A stretch of DNA of 16,699 bases from Flavobacteriaceae bacterium (lineage in GTDB: Bacteria; Bacteroidota; Bacteroidia; Flavobacteriales; Flavobacteriaceae). Of the stretch, positions 1 through 6,935 are shown piece by piece. Below the pieces are notes generated by a model, which worked only from the letters and a program-made list of their open reading frames with translations, was not told where the DNA came from and made no database searches. The DNA is taken from assembly GCA_947482805.1 (NCBI GenBank), contig CANKLK010000036.1:1-16699 (forward strand), read 5' to 3'. Numbering within the stretch: the first letter of the stretch is position 1; each line of letters begins with the position of its first letter. Made by a program: the position numbers and the translations under genes.

Positions 1-548
1 AAAGCATAAGTAACACCAATCAGAATCACATTTTGACCGGAATTATCTAGATCAAGAATTTTGGTAATAAGTTCATCATAATTATGCAGATAAAATCCGC
101 TGTGTTCATTATTGGAAAGTTCAATCAAGTCCTTTACCATATAAATTAAAGACGAACCACTGCGCTCTAAATAGGATGGAAGCAAGGCCAAAATGGCATA
201 ATCTTCAATGTTTCCATAAAACTCAGAAAAGGCGTTTCGATAGCTTTGTTCATAAATTGAAACATCGGTAACCAAATGTTTACTGGTAATCATTCCGGTT
301 GTTCCACTGCTGGTGAATGTTTCCTGAATTTCATTTGTATTCGAAACCACATTATGATTCTTAAAAAACTCAATCGGCAGAAATGGAATTTGCTGTAGTG
401 TTTTTACGGATTGTTTACCCACTTTTAAAAAATCACAAAACTCTTGATAAACCAAGTTGTTTTCGTATTGAAAACGAAAGACTTTCAATGCTATTTTTTC
501 AAATTGCTTTTGAGAGGAAATGGTAAATATGTCTTGGTCAGAAATCAT
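1..548 (-). CDS. LuxE-like acyl-protein synthetase / acyltransferase, C-terminus cut by window edge
   Basis: This open frame starts with ATG at 548 and runs off the left edge, giving 182 N-terminal residues. Residues 79-85 read TSSGTTG, the Ser/Thr/Gly-rich AMP-binding loop of adenylate-forming enzymes, and residues 122-137 (beginning LLPSYLERSG) fit the LuxE-type acyl-protein synthetase family, which activates a fatty acid or other carboxylate with ATP. Full-length flavobacterial relatives are about 320-330 residues, so roughly the last 45% is missing here; this is a window effect, not visible decay. A TAnnTTTG element lies 34 nt upstream, just beyond the terminator of the neighbouring gene, so it is probably transcribed separately from that gene. 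The substrate cannot be read from sequence. I am fairly sure of the family and unsure of the reaction. Confidence 0.75.
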   Translation of the reverse strand, partial: MISDQDIFTISSQKQFEKIALKVFRFQYENNLVYQEFCDFLKVGKQSVKTLQQIPFLPIEFFKNHNVVSNTNEIQETFTSSGTTGMITSKHLVTDVSIYEQSYRNAFSEFYGNIEDYAILALLPSYLERSGSSLIYMVKDLIELSNNEHSGFYLHNYDELITKILDLDNSGQNVILIGVTYA

Positions 549-582
549 TTATTGAGATTCTGATACAAGTTCAGAATGAATG

Positions 583-590
583 CAAAAGTA
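583..590 (-). promoter_or_regulatory. Bacteroidota -7 promoter element for the LuxE-like gene
   Basis: The minus strand reads TACTTTTG, a match to TAnnTTTG, 34 nt upstream of the ATG at 548. No well-spaced -33 TTG is visible, so the call rests on the -7 element and its position. Confidence 0.45.
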
Positions 591-599
591 ATGAAAATA

Positions 600-629
600 A
601 AAAAGCCCTAACTTTCGTTAGAGCTTTTT
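600..629 (-). terminator. Hairpin terminator after the 593-residue T9SS protein gene
   Basis: A near-perfect stem pairs 600-612 with 617-629 (one C/A mismatch, TTTC loop). The A/T tracts at the stem base give a T-run on either strand, so it could work in both directions. It begins 19 nt past the stop codon of the minus-strand gene ending at 649. Confidence 0.85.
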
Positions 630-648
630 GATATTCTTAAAAAATCAA

Positions 649-2430
649 TTATTTAATAACTAATTTTCTTGAAGCTGTTTTTCCTTCTTCAGTAATGTTT
701 ACAATGTAAACTCCAGTATGTAGACTAGCAACATTGATTGTATTGTTAGTAGTTGTAGTGTTTAAAACTTGTTTTCCTAAAACGTCAAAAACAGTTACTG
801 TTTTTTCAGCGTTTGCTGAAGTTTCGATGAATAATGTTCCGTTAGAAACAGGGTTTGGATATATTTTTAGACCAGCAATATTGTTGTTTTGGCTAACACC
901 TAAAGTACCATCAGTAACATCATCCCAAGTAGTTCCAATTCTTAATTCGTCTAGGGAAAGTGAAGGTGTTTCGGTTGCACTGTCTTGTCTTAATAAAAAG
1001 TTTGATATAGAAACTAAATCTGTTCCGGTATGTGAGTCAGTAATTGTAGCAGCCGGTTGTGCTGCACCTACAGTTGGGTTAACCCAAAGGCTTACGGTAT
1101 CATCAGATGCTGCCGCACCAAATGTATATCCAACCACAATAAAATATGTTTGTCCTGTCACATAAGTAGTAGCGTCAAAACTTGTATTAGTGGCACCAGT
1201 AGCTGTTCTAACTTCTATTCCTAAATTAAAGGTTCCGTCATCTATTCTTTTTGACCATAAAGTAGCGCCAAGAGTTGAAGAATTTGTAGCTAGAGCGGTA
1301 ATATAACCACCGTTAGCATCTGTAACACCAGCCATTGAATTTATGTTCAATATATATGAATAATATAGAGTTCCGCTATTTACAGAAGTAAATGGAGAAA
1401 TACAATCGATACCCTCTGCAGCAAAAATAGTATAACCAGTAGTACTAGGATTTAAACCAGGGTAAGCAGGCAATAAATTTCCGCCAGCAACAACTATATT
1501 GTCTCCTGTATTAACATTAGACCACTGTTGGCTTTGACCTAATGAGCTTGCTTCAGCATATGCAAATGGCTCGTAGTATGGCAAAGCACTTGCAGGTTTA
1601 CATTCTAAAGCAGCTACTGCATTAGCAGTATATGAACACGTTCCTTTTGTGATAGTTAAAGTAAAACCAGTTCCTTCAGTAACTCCACTAACTAAAATGT
1701 TTCCAGCCGGAACTGTAGCAGGATTATCTCCGCCAACTGTTCCTGAAGATGGTGTGAAAGTATAGGCGCCAGCGGTTCCTCCTGTGTATGGAATTGTTAC
1801 TGTGTAAGTGTCAATCCCTAAAGTTATAGCGTTACATACAGCAGTTGGATTACTTAAAACTAGAGTACATGATGGATCAAAGTTGAAAACTTTAACATCA
1901 TCAATTCTCAATTGTGCTGCAACAGCAGGTTGTGTAAATCGCAATGATAAAGTAGAAGAGATAGGCAATACACCTCCTGTAATAGTAATCAATTGCCATC
2001 CCGTAACATTAGTATAAGTGATTGGAGTCCATGTTGGTGTTGTTGCTGATGCATCGGTACTGAATTCAACAATTGGTTGAACAGTTGCTGTAGCATTTAA
2101 ACCAAAAGACAATTGTAAGTTTGTATTGTTGGCCAAAGTTGAAGTATTTATACCGTCAATTTGAAAATATCTTCCTGCTGTATTGGTAATAAATATGTTT
2201 CCTCCTCCAGAAAAACCCGAGTAGCCGCTTGAAGCACCAGTAACTCTGACATCTGCAGTTCCAGAATAAGCAATTGGAGTTGTGTTTTGAAAGGTTGCTG
2301 GAGCTGTTCCTGTGGCATATGTAGCAATAGGTGTAGTTCCTGTTGGAGTTCCAAAATTTTCTGAGTAAATAGTTTGTCCAAAAGAAGTACAACTAATTAC
2401 CAGTAATAATAAAGAGTAAATTTTTTTCAT
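649..2430 (-). CDS. Secreted multidomain beta-rich protein with T9SS type A sorting domain
   Basis: The protein has 593 residues. Residues 1-19 are a signal peptide ending SFGQ. Residues 20 to about 190 look like a beta-sandwich of the jelly-roll/carbohydrate-binding kind, about 190-278 is a short Ig-like Thr/Gly-rich stretch with three Cys, and about 280-510 is a second LamG/concanavalin-like sandwich ending in DELRIGTTWDDV. The last 73 residues (521-593) are the Por secretion (type A) sorting domain, with YPNP at 524-527, FDVLGK, and a basic C-terminus. The protein is therefore expected to cross the inner membrane by Sec and the outer membrane by T9SS, and to be attached to the surface or released. 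No catalytic motif is visible; an adhesin or glycan-binding role is only a guess. It has its own -7 element and its own terminator. Confidence 0.9.
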   Translation of the reverse strand: MKKIYSLLLLVISCTSFGQTIYSENFGTPTGTTPIATYATGTAPATFQNTTPIAYSGTADVRVTGASSGYSGFSGGGNIFITNTAGRYFQIDGINTSTLANNTNLQLSFGLNATATVQPIVEFSTDASATTPTWTPITYTNVTGWQLITITGGVLPISSTLSLRFTQPAVAAQLRIDDVKVFNFDPSCTLVLSNPTAVCNAITLGIDTYTVTIPYTGGTAGAYTFTPSSGTVGGDNPATVPAGNILVSGVTEGTGFTLTITKGTCSYTANAVAALECKPASALPYYEPFAYAEASSLGQSQQWSNVNTGDNIVVAGGNLLPAYPGLNPSTTGYTIFAAEGIDCISPFTSVNSGTLYYSYILNINSMAGVTDANGGYITALATNSSTLGATLWSKRIDDGTFNLGIEVRTATGATNTSFDATTYVTGQTYFIVVGYTFGAAASDDTVSLWVNPTVGAAQPAATITDSHTGTDLVSISNFLLRQDSATETPSLSLDELRIGTTWDDVTDGTLGVSQNNNIAGLKIYPNPVSNGTLFIETSANAEKTVTVFDVLGKQVLNTTTTNNTINVASLHTGVYIVNITEEGKTASRKLVIK

Positions 2431-2452
2431 TTTTTTAAATTTAATTAGCCCA

Positions 2453-2460
2453 CAAATATA
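2453..2460 (-). promoter_or_regulatory. -7 promoter element for the T9SS cargo gene
   Basis: The minus strand reads TATATTTG, an exact TAnnTTTG match 22 nt upstream of the ATG at 2430. A properly spaced -33 TTG is not obvious. Confidence 0.6.
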
Positions 2461-2533
2461 AGGACAAATTTGATTTATATAAAAAAAGAAAGTAAAAAAA
2501 TGATTAAATTATAATTATTTTAAAGGAAGTAAA

Positions 2534-2842
2534 CTATCTGATAATTAGTTTTCTAGTGGCGGTTGTGTCTCCTTCTGTAATTTTAATGATGTAAACACCA
2601 GGCGGGATAGTTGCAATATTCAATTCGCGAGATGAAATAGTAGTTTGTAACACTTTTTTCCCTAGTACATCAAATATTGTGATTTCTTTATCTAAAGAAG
2701 TTTTTGAAGTAATGTAAATTTTTCCACTACTAACAGGATTCGGATAAAAGCCAAGAACTTCACTAGGTTGCTTTACTTCTTGGGCAAAGCCAACAAGAGA
2801 AAACATAAGGAATAGGATTAATATAAAGTAATTTTTAGCCAT
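2534..2842 (-). CDS. Mini T9SS protein: signal peptide plus sorting domain only
   Basis: The open frame extends upstream to 2935, but the ATG at 2842 is the likely start: it begins a normal signal peptide (residues 1-21, ending GFAQ) and lies 19 nt downstream of a TATATTTG element, while the longer version would place charged residues before the signal and run into a terminator hairpin. The mature part is about 81 residues and is essentially a type A sorting domain: YPNP at 33-36, FDVLGKKVLQ at 58-67, PPGVYIIKI at 80-88 and a basic C-terminus. It closely resembles the C-terminal domain of the neighbouring 593-residue protein. There is no passenger domain. Function unknown: a sorting-domain-only export product, or the remnant of a larger gene that lost its cargo, would both fit. 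Confidence 0.8.
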   Translation of the reverse strand: MAKNYFILILFLMFSLVGFAQEVKQPSEVLGFYPNPVSSGKIYITSKTSLDKEITIFDVLGKKVLQTTISSRELNIATIPPGVYIIKITEGDTTATRKLIIR

Positions 2843-2861
2843 GACTTCAATTTGGTTGTTA

Positions 2862-2869
2862 CAAATATA
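2862..2869 (-). promoter_or_regulatory. -7 promoter element for the mini T9SS protein
   Basis: The minus strand reads TATATTTG, 19 nt upstream of the ATG at 2842. A TTTG lies 14 nt further upstream, closer than the usual -33 spacing. The element supports the choice of start. Confidence 0.6.
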
Positions 2870-2901
2870 TATAAAAAACTTTTCAAATAGTGTACCAAAA
2901 A

Positions 2902-2930
2902 AAAATATCCCGAGTTTTTCGGGATATTTT
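2902..2930 (-). terminator. Strong hairpin terminator after the frameshifted small secreted-protein gene
   Basis: A perfect 11-bp stem pairs 2902-2912 with 2920-2930 (core ATATCCCG / CGGGATAT), with a 7-nt loop and a T-run on the minus strand. It starts 20 nt after the stop at 2951, which marks that stop as the true end of the gene upstream. Confidence 0.9.
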
Positions 2931-2950
2931 AACATTTTTAATAGGATTTA

Positions 2951-3213
2951 TTATAAACCAGTTGTCCAACCAATTGCCCATGCTGGAATTGCAGACCCAT
3001 TTCCAGCTCCTCTAGCCGTTGTAGTTTTAGTAATAACCGCAGTTAGATCGGCACTAACACCTGATAAGGTAAACTTTCATTATTTAAATCTTTATACGTT
3101 AAAGTTTCTGTAATAGTTCCTTTGTTTAGCTTTGCTCCGTTCGCCTGCGTATCGGATTGTGCAAAACCATGAAGTGTTATAAGTAAAAAAGTAAAAATCA
3201 ATGTAAATTTCAT
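2951..3213 (-). pseudogene. Small secreted protein gene broken by a single-base frameshift
   Basis: From the ATG at 3213 the frame encodes a signal peptide (19 residues, ending HGFAQ) and then continues to a stop at 3043-3045, only 56 residues. In a second frame, coding-like sequence resumes at about 3077 and runs to a TAA at 2951-2953, 20 nt before a strong terminator. Adding one A to the GAAAG run (T-run at 3075-3077 on the plus strand) joins the two frames as ...DLNNEKFTLSGVSADL... and gives an 87-residue product ending in a Gly/Ala/Trp-rich tail (GNGSAIPAWAIGWTTGL). The total of 263 nt is one short of a multiple of three. I do not recognise the family. The cause may be a real mutation or a sequencing error in a short homopolymer; no classical slippery heptamer is present. 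Confidence 0.65.
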
Positions 3214-3253
3214 TTGAGTGAGGGTATTTTATTTTGGCACAAAGGAACGAACG

Positions 3254-3278
3254 TAATGTACAAGGATGTGGTACATTA
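3254..3278. promoter_or_regulatory. Candidate operator: perfect 8-bp inverted repeat
   Basis: TAATGTAC at 3254-3261 and GTACATTA at 3271-3278 form a perfect inverted repeat around a 9-nt spacer (half-site centres 17 bp apart). It lies 41 nt upstream of the small secreted-protein start and 131 nt upstream of the divergent response regulator. The geometry fits a dimeric regulator's site, but nothing identifies the regulator. Confidence 0.45.
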
Positions 3279-3408
3279 GTATTACCATTTTGTTCTTTCA
3301 TTATTACTAAATTGTTAATAGATTAAATTACAGTTAAGTCCCTTCTAAAAAATCAAATCATTTTGTATTATCTTTACATTTACATTCACAACACAATTGT
3401 ATCCACTT

Positions 3409-4092
3409 ATGAAAAAAAAAGACATCAAGATTTTACTTGTAGATGATGAGCAGGATATCCTGGAAATAGTAGGATATAATCTTTCTCAAGAAGGGTATCA
3501 AATTGTAACCGCTACCAACGGGAAAGAAGCTATTGCCAAAGCTAAAAAAGAGTTACCACAACTCATCATCATGGATGTGATGATGCCTGAAATGGACGGC
3601 ATGGAAGCCTGTGAAAACATACGAAAATTACCTGAATTGAGTAGCGTAATCATTACTTTTTTAACTGCACGAAGTGAGGATTATTCTCAAGTAGCTGGTT
3701 TTGATGCAGGAGCCGATGATTATATCACCAAACCTATCAAACCAAAATTATTAGTAAGTAAAGTCAAAGCATTACTTCGTCGCTTAAAAAATGATGAACA
3801 TACTTCAGAGACACTCAATGTTGGTGGCATCGAAATAAATAGAGAAGAATATAAAATCATTAAAGACAACAAAGCAATTGTTCTGCCTCGTAAAGAGTTT
3901 GAACTATTCTATCTTTTAGCTTCAAAACCTGGAAAAGTTTTCAAGCGTGAAGAAATTTTAGATAAAGTATGGGGTAATGAAGTCATCGTGGGAGGAAGAA
4001 CTATAGATGTTCATATTAGAAAACTCCGTGAAAAAATTGGAGATGATTTATTTAAAACCATCAAAGGAGTTGGCTATAAATTAGAAGTGTAA
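3409..4092 (+). CDS. PhoB/OmpR-family response regulator
   Basis: The protein has 227 residues from the ATG at 3409; an upstream in-frame TTG at 3397 would add four residues and is less likely. The receiver domain (about 5-122) has the acidic pair D12/D13, phosphoacceptor D56 in IIMDVMMPE, T86 and K108, the full active-site set. The winged-helix DNA-binding domain (about 133-226) ends with GGRTIDVHIRKLREKIG and the typical IKGVGYKL. It should bind DNA as a phosphorylated dimer and control transcription. The histidine kinase start codon follows the stop immediately (TAAATG), so the two form an operon and almost certainly a cognate pair. The layout resembles PhoB/PhoR, but phosphate control is not shown: no pst or phoU gene is present here. 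Confidence 0.95.
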   Translation: MKKKDIKILLVDDEQDILEIVGYNLSQEGYQIVTATNGKEAIAKAKKELPQLIIMDVMMPEMDGMEACENIRKLPELSSVIITFLTARSEDYSQVAGFDAGADDYITKPIKPKLLVSKVKALLRRLKNDEHTSETLNVGGIEINREEYKIIKDNKAIVLPRKEFELFYLLASKPGKVFKREEILDKVWGNEVIVGGRTIDVHIRKLREKIGDDLFKTIKGVGYKLEV

Positions 4093-5136
4093 ATGAAAAT
4101 TAAATTCAAGAAAACCTATACGTTTGCTTTAGTTTCAACATCCTATATTACTGCTTTTTCTACAAGTTTTCTTGCTATTTTGTTATGGTTTTTCCATGAA
4201 TTTTCGTTGTCAATAATACTTGTTTTTGCTTTTTCTATTGCTACATTTTCCTTTTTTGTTATTCAATATCGCGTTGAGCGATTTATATATAGAAGAGTTA
4301 AAAAAATCTATGACGATGTTTCACTTTTAGAATCTACGTCATTTCGAAGTCAGCCAATTACAACCGATATGGAAACATTAACAAAACAGGTTAAAAAATT
4401 CGCTACCGATAAAAAACTCGAAATAGAAACCCTTAAAGTGCGTGAAGAATACCGAAGAGAATTTCTTGGTAATATTTCTCACGAACTCAAAACACCTTTG
4501 TTTACCGTGCAAGGTTATTTATCAACTTTGCTAGATGGCGCGATAGATGACAAAAAAATACGAAAAAAATATTTAGAAAGAGCCGAAAAGGGGGTAGAAA
4601 GACTAGTCTATATAGTGGAAGATTTGGACATGATTTCCAAACTCGAAATGGGCGATGTTAACCTTGAATTATCAAAGTTTAACATTGTTATTTTGGTGCA
4701 AAGTGTTTTCGATTTACTCGAAATGGTTGCCGATAAAAAAAATATCATTCTTATGTTTGATATAAAGTACAACAAAGCAATAAATGTTTTTGCCGATCAG
4801 GAAAAAATACAACAAGTGCTTTCAAATCTGATTGTGAATTCTATAAAATACGGCAAAGAAAACGGAACAACCGAAGTGACAATTGAAGATCTAGTGGATG
4901 ATAAAATCATTGTGAGAATTAGAGATAACGGAGAAGGAATTGAAAAACAAAATATTCCTAGACTTTTTGAACGTTTCTTCAGAGTTGATAAAAGTGGCGC
5001 ACGAAGTGAAGGCGGTTCGGGTCTTGGACTCTCCATTGTGAAACACATAATTGAAGCACACGGCGAGAAAATTTATGTTGAAAGTGAATTTGGGAAAGGT
5101 TCTGAATTTTCATTCACGCTCGAAAAGCACGAATAA
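4093..5136 (+). CDS. Sensor histidine kinase partner of the response regulator
   Basis: The protein has 347 residues. Two transmembrane helices (about 11-33 and 38-57) are separated by only a few residues, so there is almost no periplasmic sensor domain. A linker of about 60 residues without a recognisable PAS domain leads to the H box with phosphoacceptor H130 in SHELKTP. The ATPase domain shows the N box (NLIVNSIKYG, 245-254), the G1 box DNGEG (278-282), the F box (LFERFFRV) and the G2 box GGSGLGL (307-313). It should autophosphorylate on H130 and pass the phosphate to D56 of the upstream regulator. The lack of an external domain suggests sensing within the membrane or through a partner protein (inference). 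The last 27 bp overlap the convergent glycosyltransferase gene. Confidence 0.93.
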   Translation: MKIKFKKTYTFALVSTSYITAFSTSFLAILLWFFHEFSLSIILVFAFSIATFSFFVIQYRVERFIYRRVKKIYDDVSLLESTSFRSQPITTDMETLTKQVKKFATDKKLEIETLKVREEYRREFLGNISHELKTPLFTVQGYLSTLLDGAIDDKKIRKKYLERAEKGVERLVYIVEDLDMISKLEMGDVNLELSKFNIVILVQSVFDLLEMVADKKNIILMFDIKYNKAINVFADQEKIQQVLSNLIVNSIKYGKENGTTEVTIEDLVDDKIIVRIRDNGEGIEKQNIPRLFERFFRVDKSGARSEGGSGLGLSIVKHIIEAHGEKIYVESEFGKGSEFSFTLEKHE

Positions 5137-6174
5137 TTGTTTCCAGTCAATTTCTTTTATAAGTTGCTGCAAACCGCCATATAGTGAAACTTCCGATAAA
5201 TTTTTTATTACAAAATCATCTTGTTTTGCATAAGGAAGAAATCCATTTCTTTTTAATCTTCTTGCCAAATATTCCTGCTCAAATTGTCCCGGCGTCGGTA
5301 TTAAGAATGCTTTTTTCTGCAATTTCGCCAAATCCATTACAGTAGTATAACCAGAACGACAGAGCACTATTTTACTTTCGTTAAAAGCGGTTTCAATTTC
5401 TGATGAAGTCATGAAATTATAATAACTCACATTTTCGTCTTGATCTGTTTTTTGTTCAGATTCAATTATGCCTTTGATGAAAAGTATCTTCCCATCAAAT
5501 GATTGAATTTCCTTAATAAGTTTCTGTTCCAAAAAAGTCCGCTGCGGTTCCGGCCCGGAAAGAATAACCATCAAATCATACTTAATTGGCAAATTCTTTT
5601 TCTCAAATCGGCTTAACGGACCAAGATATTTTAGATTTAGTGAGCTGTTTTTCAAGTGTCCAAGTTTCCCAGTCAGGTTTGGATTTTCCTTTTTATCCGG
5701 AATCCAGCATTCGGTAAATTTTTTAATAAAATATTGGTGTAACTTACTAGAAATCCAAGTTGTTTTTCCAGACAAAACATTGAGTTGATGCGTCATTAAA
5801 ACACTCGGAATCTTTTTACTGTAAACTCCTAAACGATTATCCGAAATAATACCTTGTAAATCGAATTCGGCAATCCATTTTTTGACTATTTTCTTTTCTG
5901 TAAAAATAGCTTCAATCATTTTCGGGCTGTTCTTAATTAGTTTCCATTTAAAATCAGCACCGTTTTTGGCATATTCAATTTCATAAGAAGGCAATTCCAA
6001 CGATTGTAAGTGTGGAAATTCCTTTTGAAGCAGTTGCAAAGCCTCACCATCGGAAGCTAGTACAGGTGTAAACCCGTTTTTTTCCAATTCGCGAATAATA
6101 GGGATACAGCGTGTAGCGTGACCTAAACCCCAATTTAACGGAGCAACAAGAATATTTTTTGTAGAATTTTTCAA
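5110..6174 (-). CDS. MurG-like (GT28/GT-B) glycosyltransferase family protein
   Basis: The protein has 354 residues and starts with TTG at 6174; an in-frame stop lies four codons upstream with no ATG between, and the N-terminal beta strand NILVAPLNWGLGHATR needs this start. The Gly-rich GLGHATR loop (16-22) is typical of the N-terminal Rossmann fold of GT-B enzymes. The C-terminal half has SGPEP (206-210), CRSGYTTVMDLA (272-283) and PTPGQFEQEYLA (293-304), the nucleotide-sugar and phosphate-binding region seen in MurG-like enzymes. It is not MurG itself: it lacks a convincing full MurG motif set and is not in a cell-wall cluster. Donor and acceptor are unknown. No signal peptide is seen, so it is likely cytoplasmic. 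Confidence 0.8.
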   Translation of the reverse strand: MKNSTKNILVAPLNWGLGHATRCIPIIRELEKNGFTPVLASDGEALQLLQKEFPHLQSLELPSYEIEYAKNGADFKWKLIKNSPKMIEAIFTEKKIVKKWIAEFDLQGIISDNRLGVYSKKIPSVLMTHQLNVLSGKTTWISSKLHQYFIKKFTECWIPDKKENPNLTGKLGHLKNSSLNLKYLGPLSRFEKKNLPIKYDLMVILSGPEPQRTFLEQKLIKEIQSFDGKILFIKGIIESEQKTDQDENVSYYNFMTSSEIETAFNESKIVLCRSGYTTVMDLAKLQKKAFLIPTPGQFEQEYLARRLKRNGFLPYAKQDDFVIKNLSEVSLYGGLQQLIKEIDWKQLFVLFERE

Positions 6175-6216
6175 TAGGGGAAATTACGGATTTAACTTTG
6201 CAAAGTAAAAAAGATT

Positions 6217-6244
6217 TTGGATAGTTTATATTTCCTTAATTTTA
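6217..6244 (+). promoter_or_regulatory. trmB: Possible promoter for trmB
   Basis: A TTG at 6217-6219 is followed after 17 nt by TAATTTTA (6237-6244), one mismatch from TAnnTTTG. This is one of the few places in the window where both elements have acceptable spacing. It would give a very short leader before the GTG at 6261. Confidence 0.35.
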
Positions 6245-6260
6245 GCAAAAAATTAAGTTT

Positions 6261-6935
6261 GTGGGAAGTAAAAATAAATTAAAGCGGTTTAAGGAAAACG
6301 AAACTTTTGATAACGTTTTTCAACCAACAAGAGAAGAAGTGGTGAGTGGTGAGTTTCCACTAAAAGCAAAATGGAATTCCGATTTTTTTAAAAATGACAA
6401 TCCAATAATAATTGAGTTGGGCTGTGGTAAAGGCGAATATTCTGTCGGGTTGGCCGAACGTTATCCTGATAAAAATTTTATAGGAATTGACATAAAAGGC
6501 GCGCGTTTCTGGCGTGGTGCTAAAACAGCTGTTGATGAAGGAATGCGCAATGTGGCTTTTGTGCGCACACAAATTGAGTTAATCAATTTTATTTTTGCCG
6601 AAAATGAAATAGATGAAATTTGGATTACTTTCCCTGACCCGCAAATCAAATACAAACGCACTAAACACCGAATGACCAATTCAGAATTCTTGCAGTTATA
6701 TAAAAATATCCTAAAACCAAACGGCGTGGTTAACCTCAAAACTGATAGTGAATTCATGCATGGATACACCCTTGGATTGTTGCATGGAGAAGGACATGAA
6801 GTAGTATATGCCAACCATAATGTCTATAAAAATGAAGGAGCTCCAAGTGAAGTGACTCAGATCCAGACATTTTACGAAAATCAATATTTGGAAATCAACA
6901 AAGCAATTACGTATATTCGTTTCAAAATCAAATAG
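6261..6935 (+). CDS. trmB: tRNA (guanine-N7-)-methyltransferase
   Basis: The enzyme makes m7G at position 46 of tRNAs using S-adenosylmethionine. The 224 residues show motif I IELGCGKGEYSVGL (51-64) for SAM binding, GIDIKG (75-80), and the family signature TFPDPQIKYKRTKHR (123-137), plus D162 in the LKTDSE segment. The start is GTG at 6261, giving MGSKNKLKRF, which matches the usual flavobacterial N-terminus; no ATG fits. Length is normal. The LysE-type gene starts at the base after the stop, so trmB, the exporter and the ATL gene form one transcription unit. The window shows no functional reason for the three being together. Confidence 0.95.
   Translation: MGSKNKLKRFKENETFDNVFQPTREEVVSGEFPLKAKWNSDFFKNDNPIIIELGCGKGEYSVGLAERYPDKNFIGIDIKGARFWRGAKTAVDEGMRNVAFVRTQIELINFIFAENEIDEIWITFPDPQIKYKRTKHRMTNSEFLQLYKNILKPNGVVNLKTDSEFMHGYTLGLLHGEGHEVVYANHNVYKNEGAPSEVTQIQTFYENQYLEINKAITYIRFKIK

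Noticed and set aside
734..2017. Plus-strand open frames inside the 593-residue T9SS gene
   Set aside because: They have no recognisable domain, signal or promoter and lie opposite a well-supported coding sequence.
3070..3085. Programmed ribosomal frameshift as the explanation for the split small secreted protein
   Set aside because: No X-XXY-YYZ slippery heptamer or nearby downstream structure is visible; a one-base loss in an A run is simpler.
3092..3301. 69-residue minus-strand open frame overlapping the small secreted-protein gene
   Set aside because: It is in another frame and covers the inverted repeat and promoter region. The 3213 start, with a signal peptide, explains the locus better.
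3361..3408. Promoter for the response regulator
   Set aside because: TATCTTTA (3369-3376) and TACATTTA (3375-3382) are each one mismatch from the -7 consensus, but neither has a suitably placed TTG, so no choice could be made.
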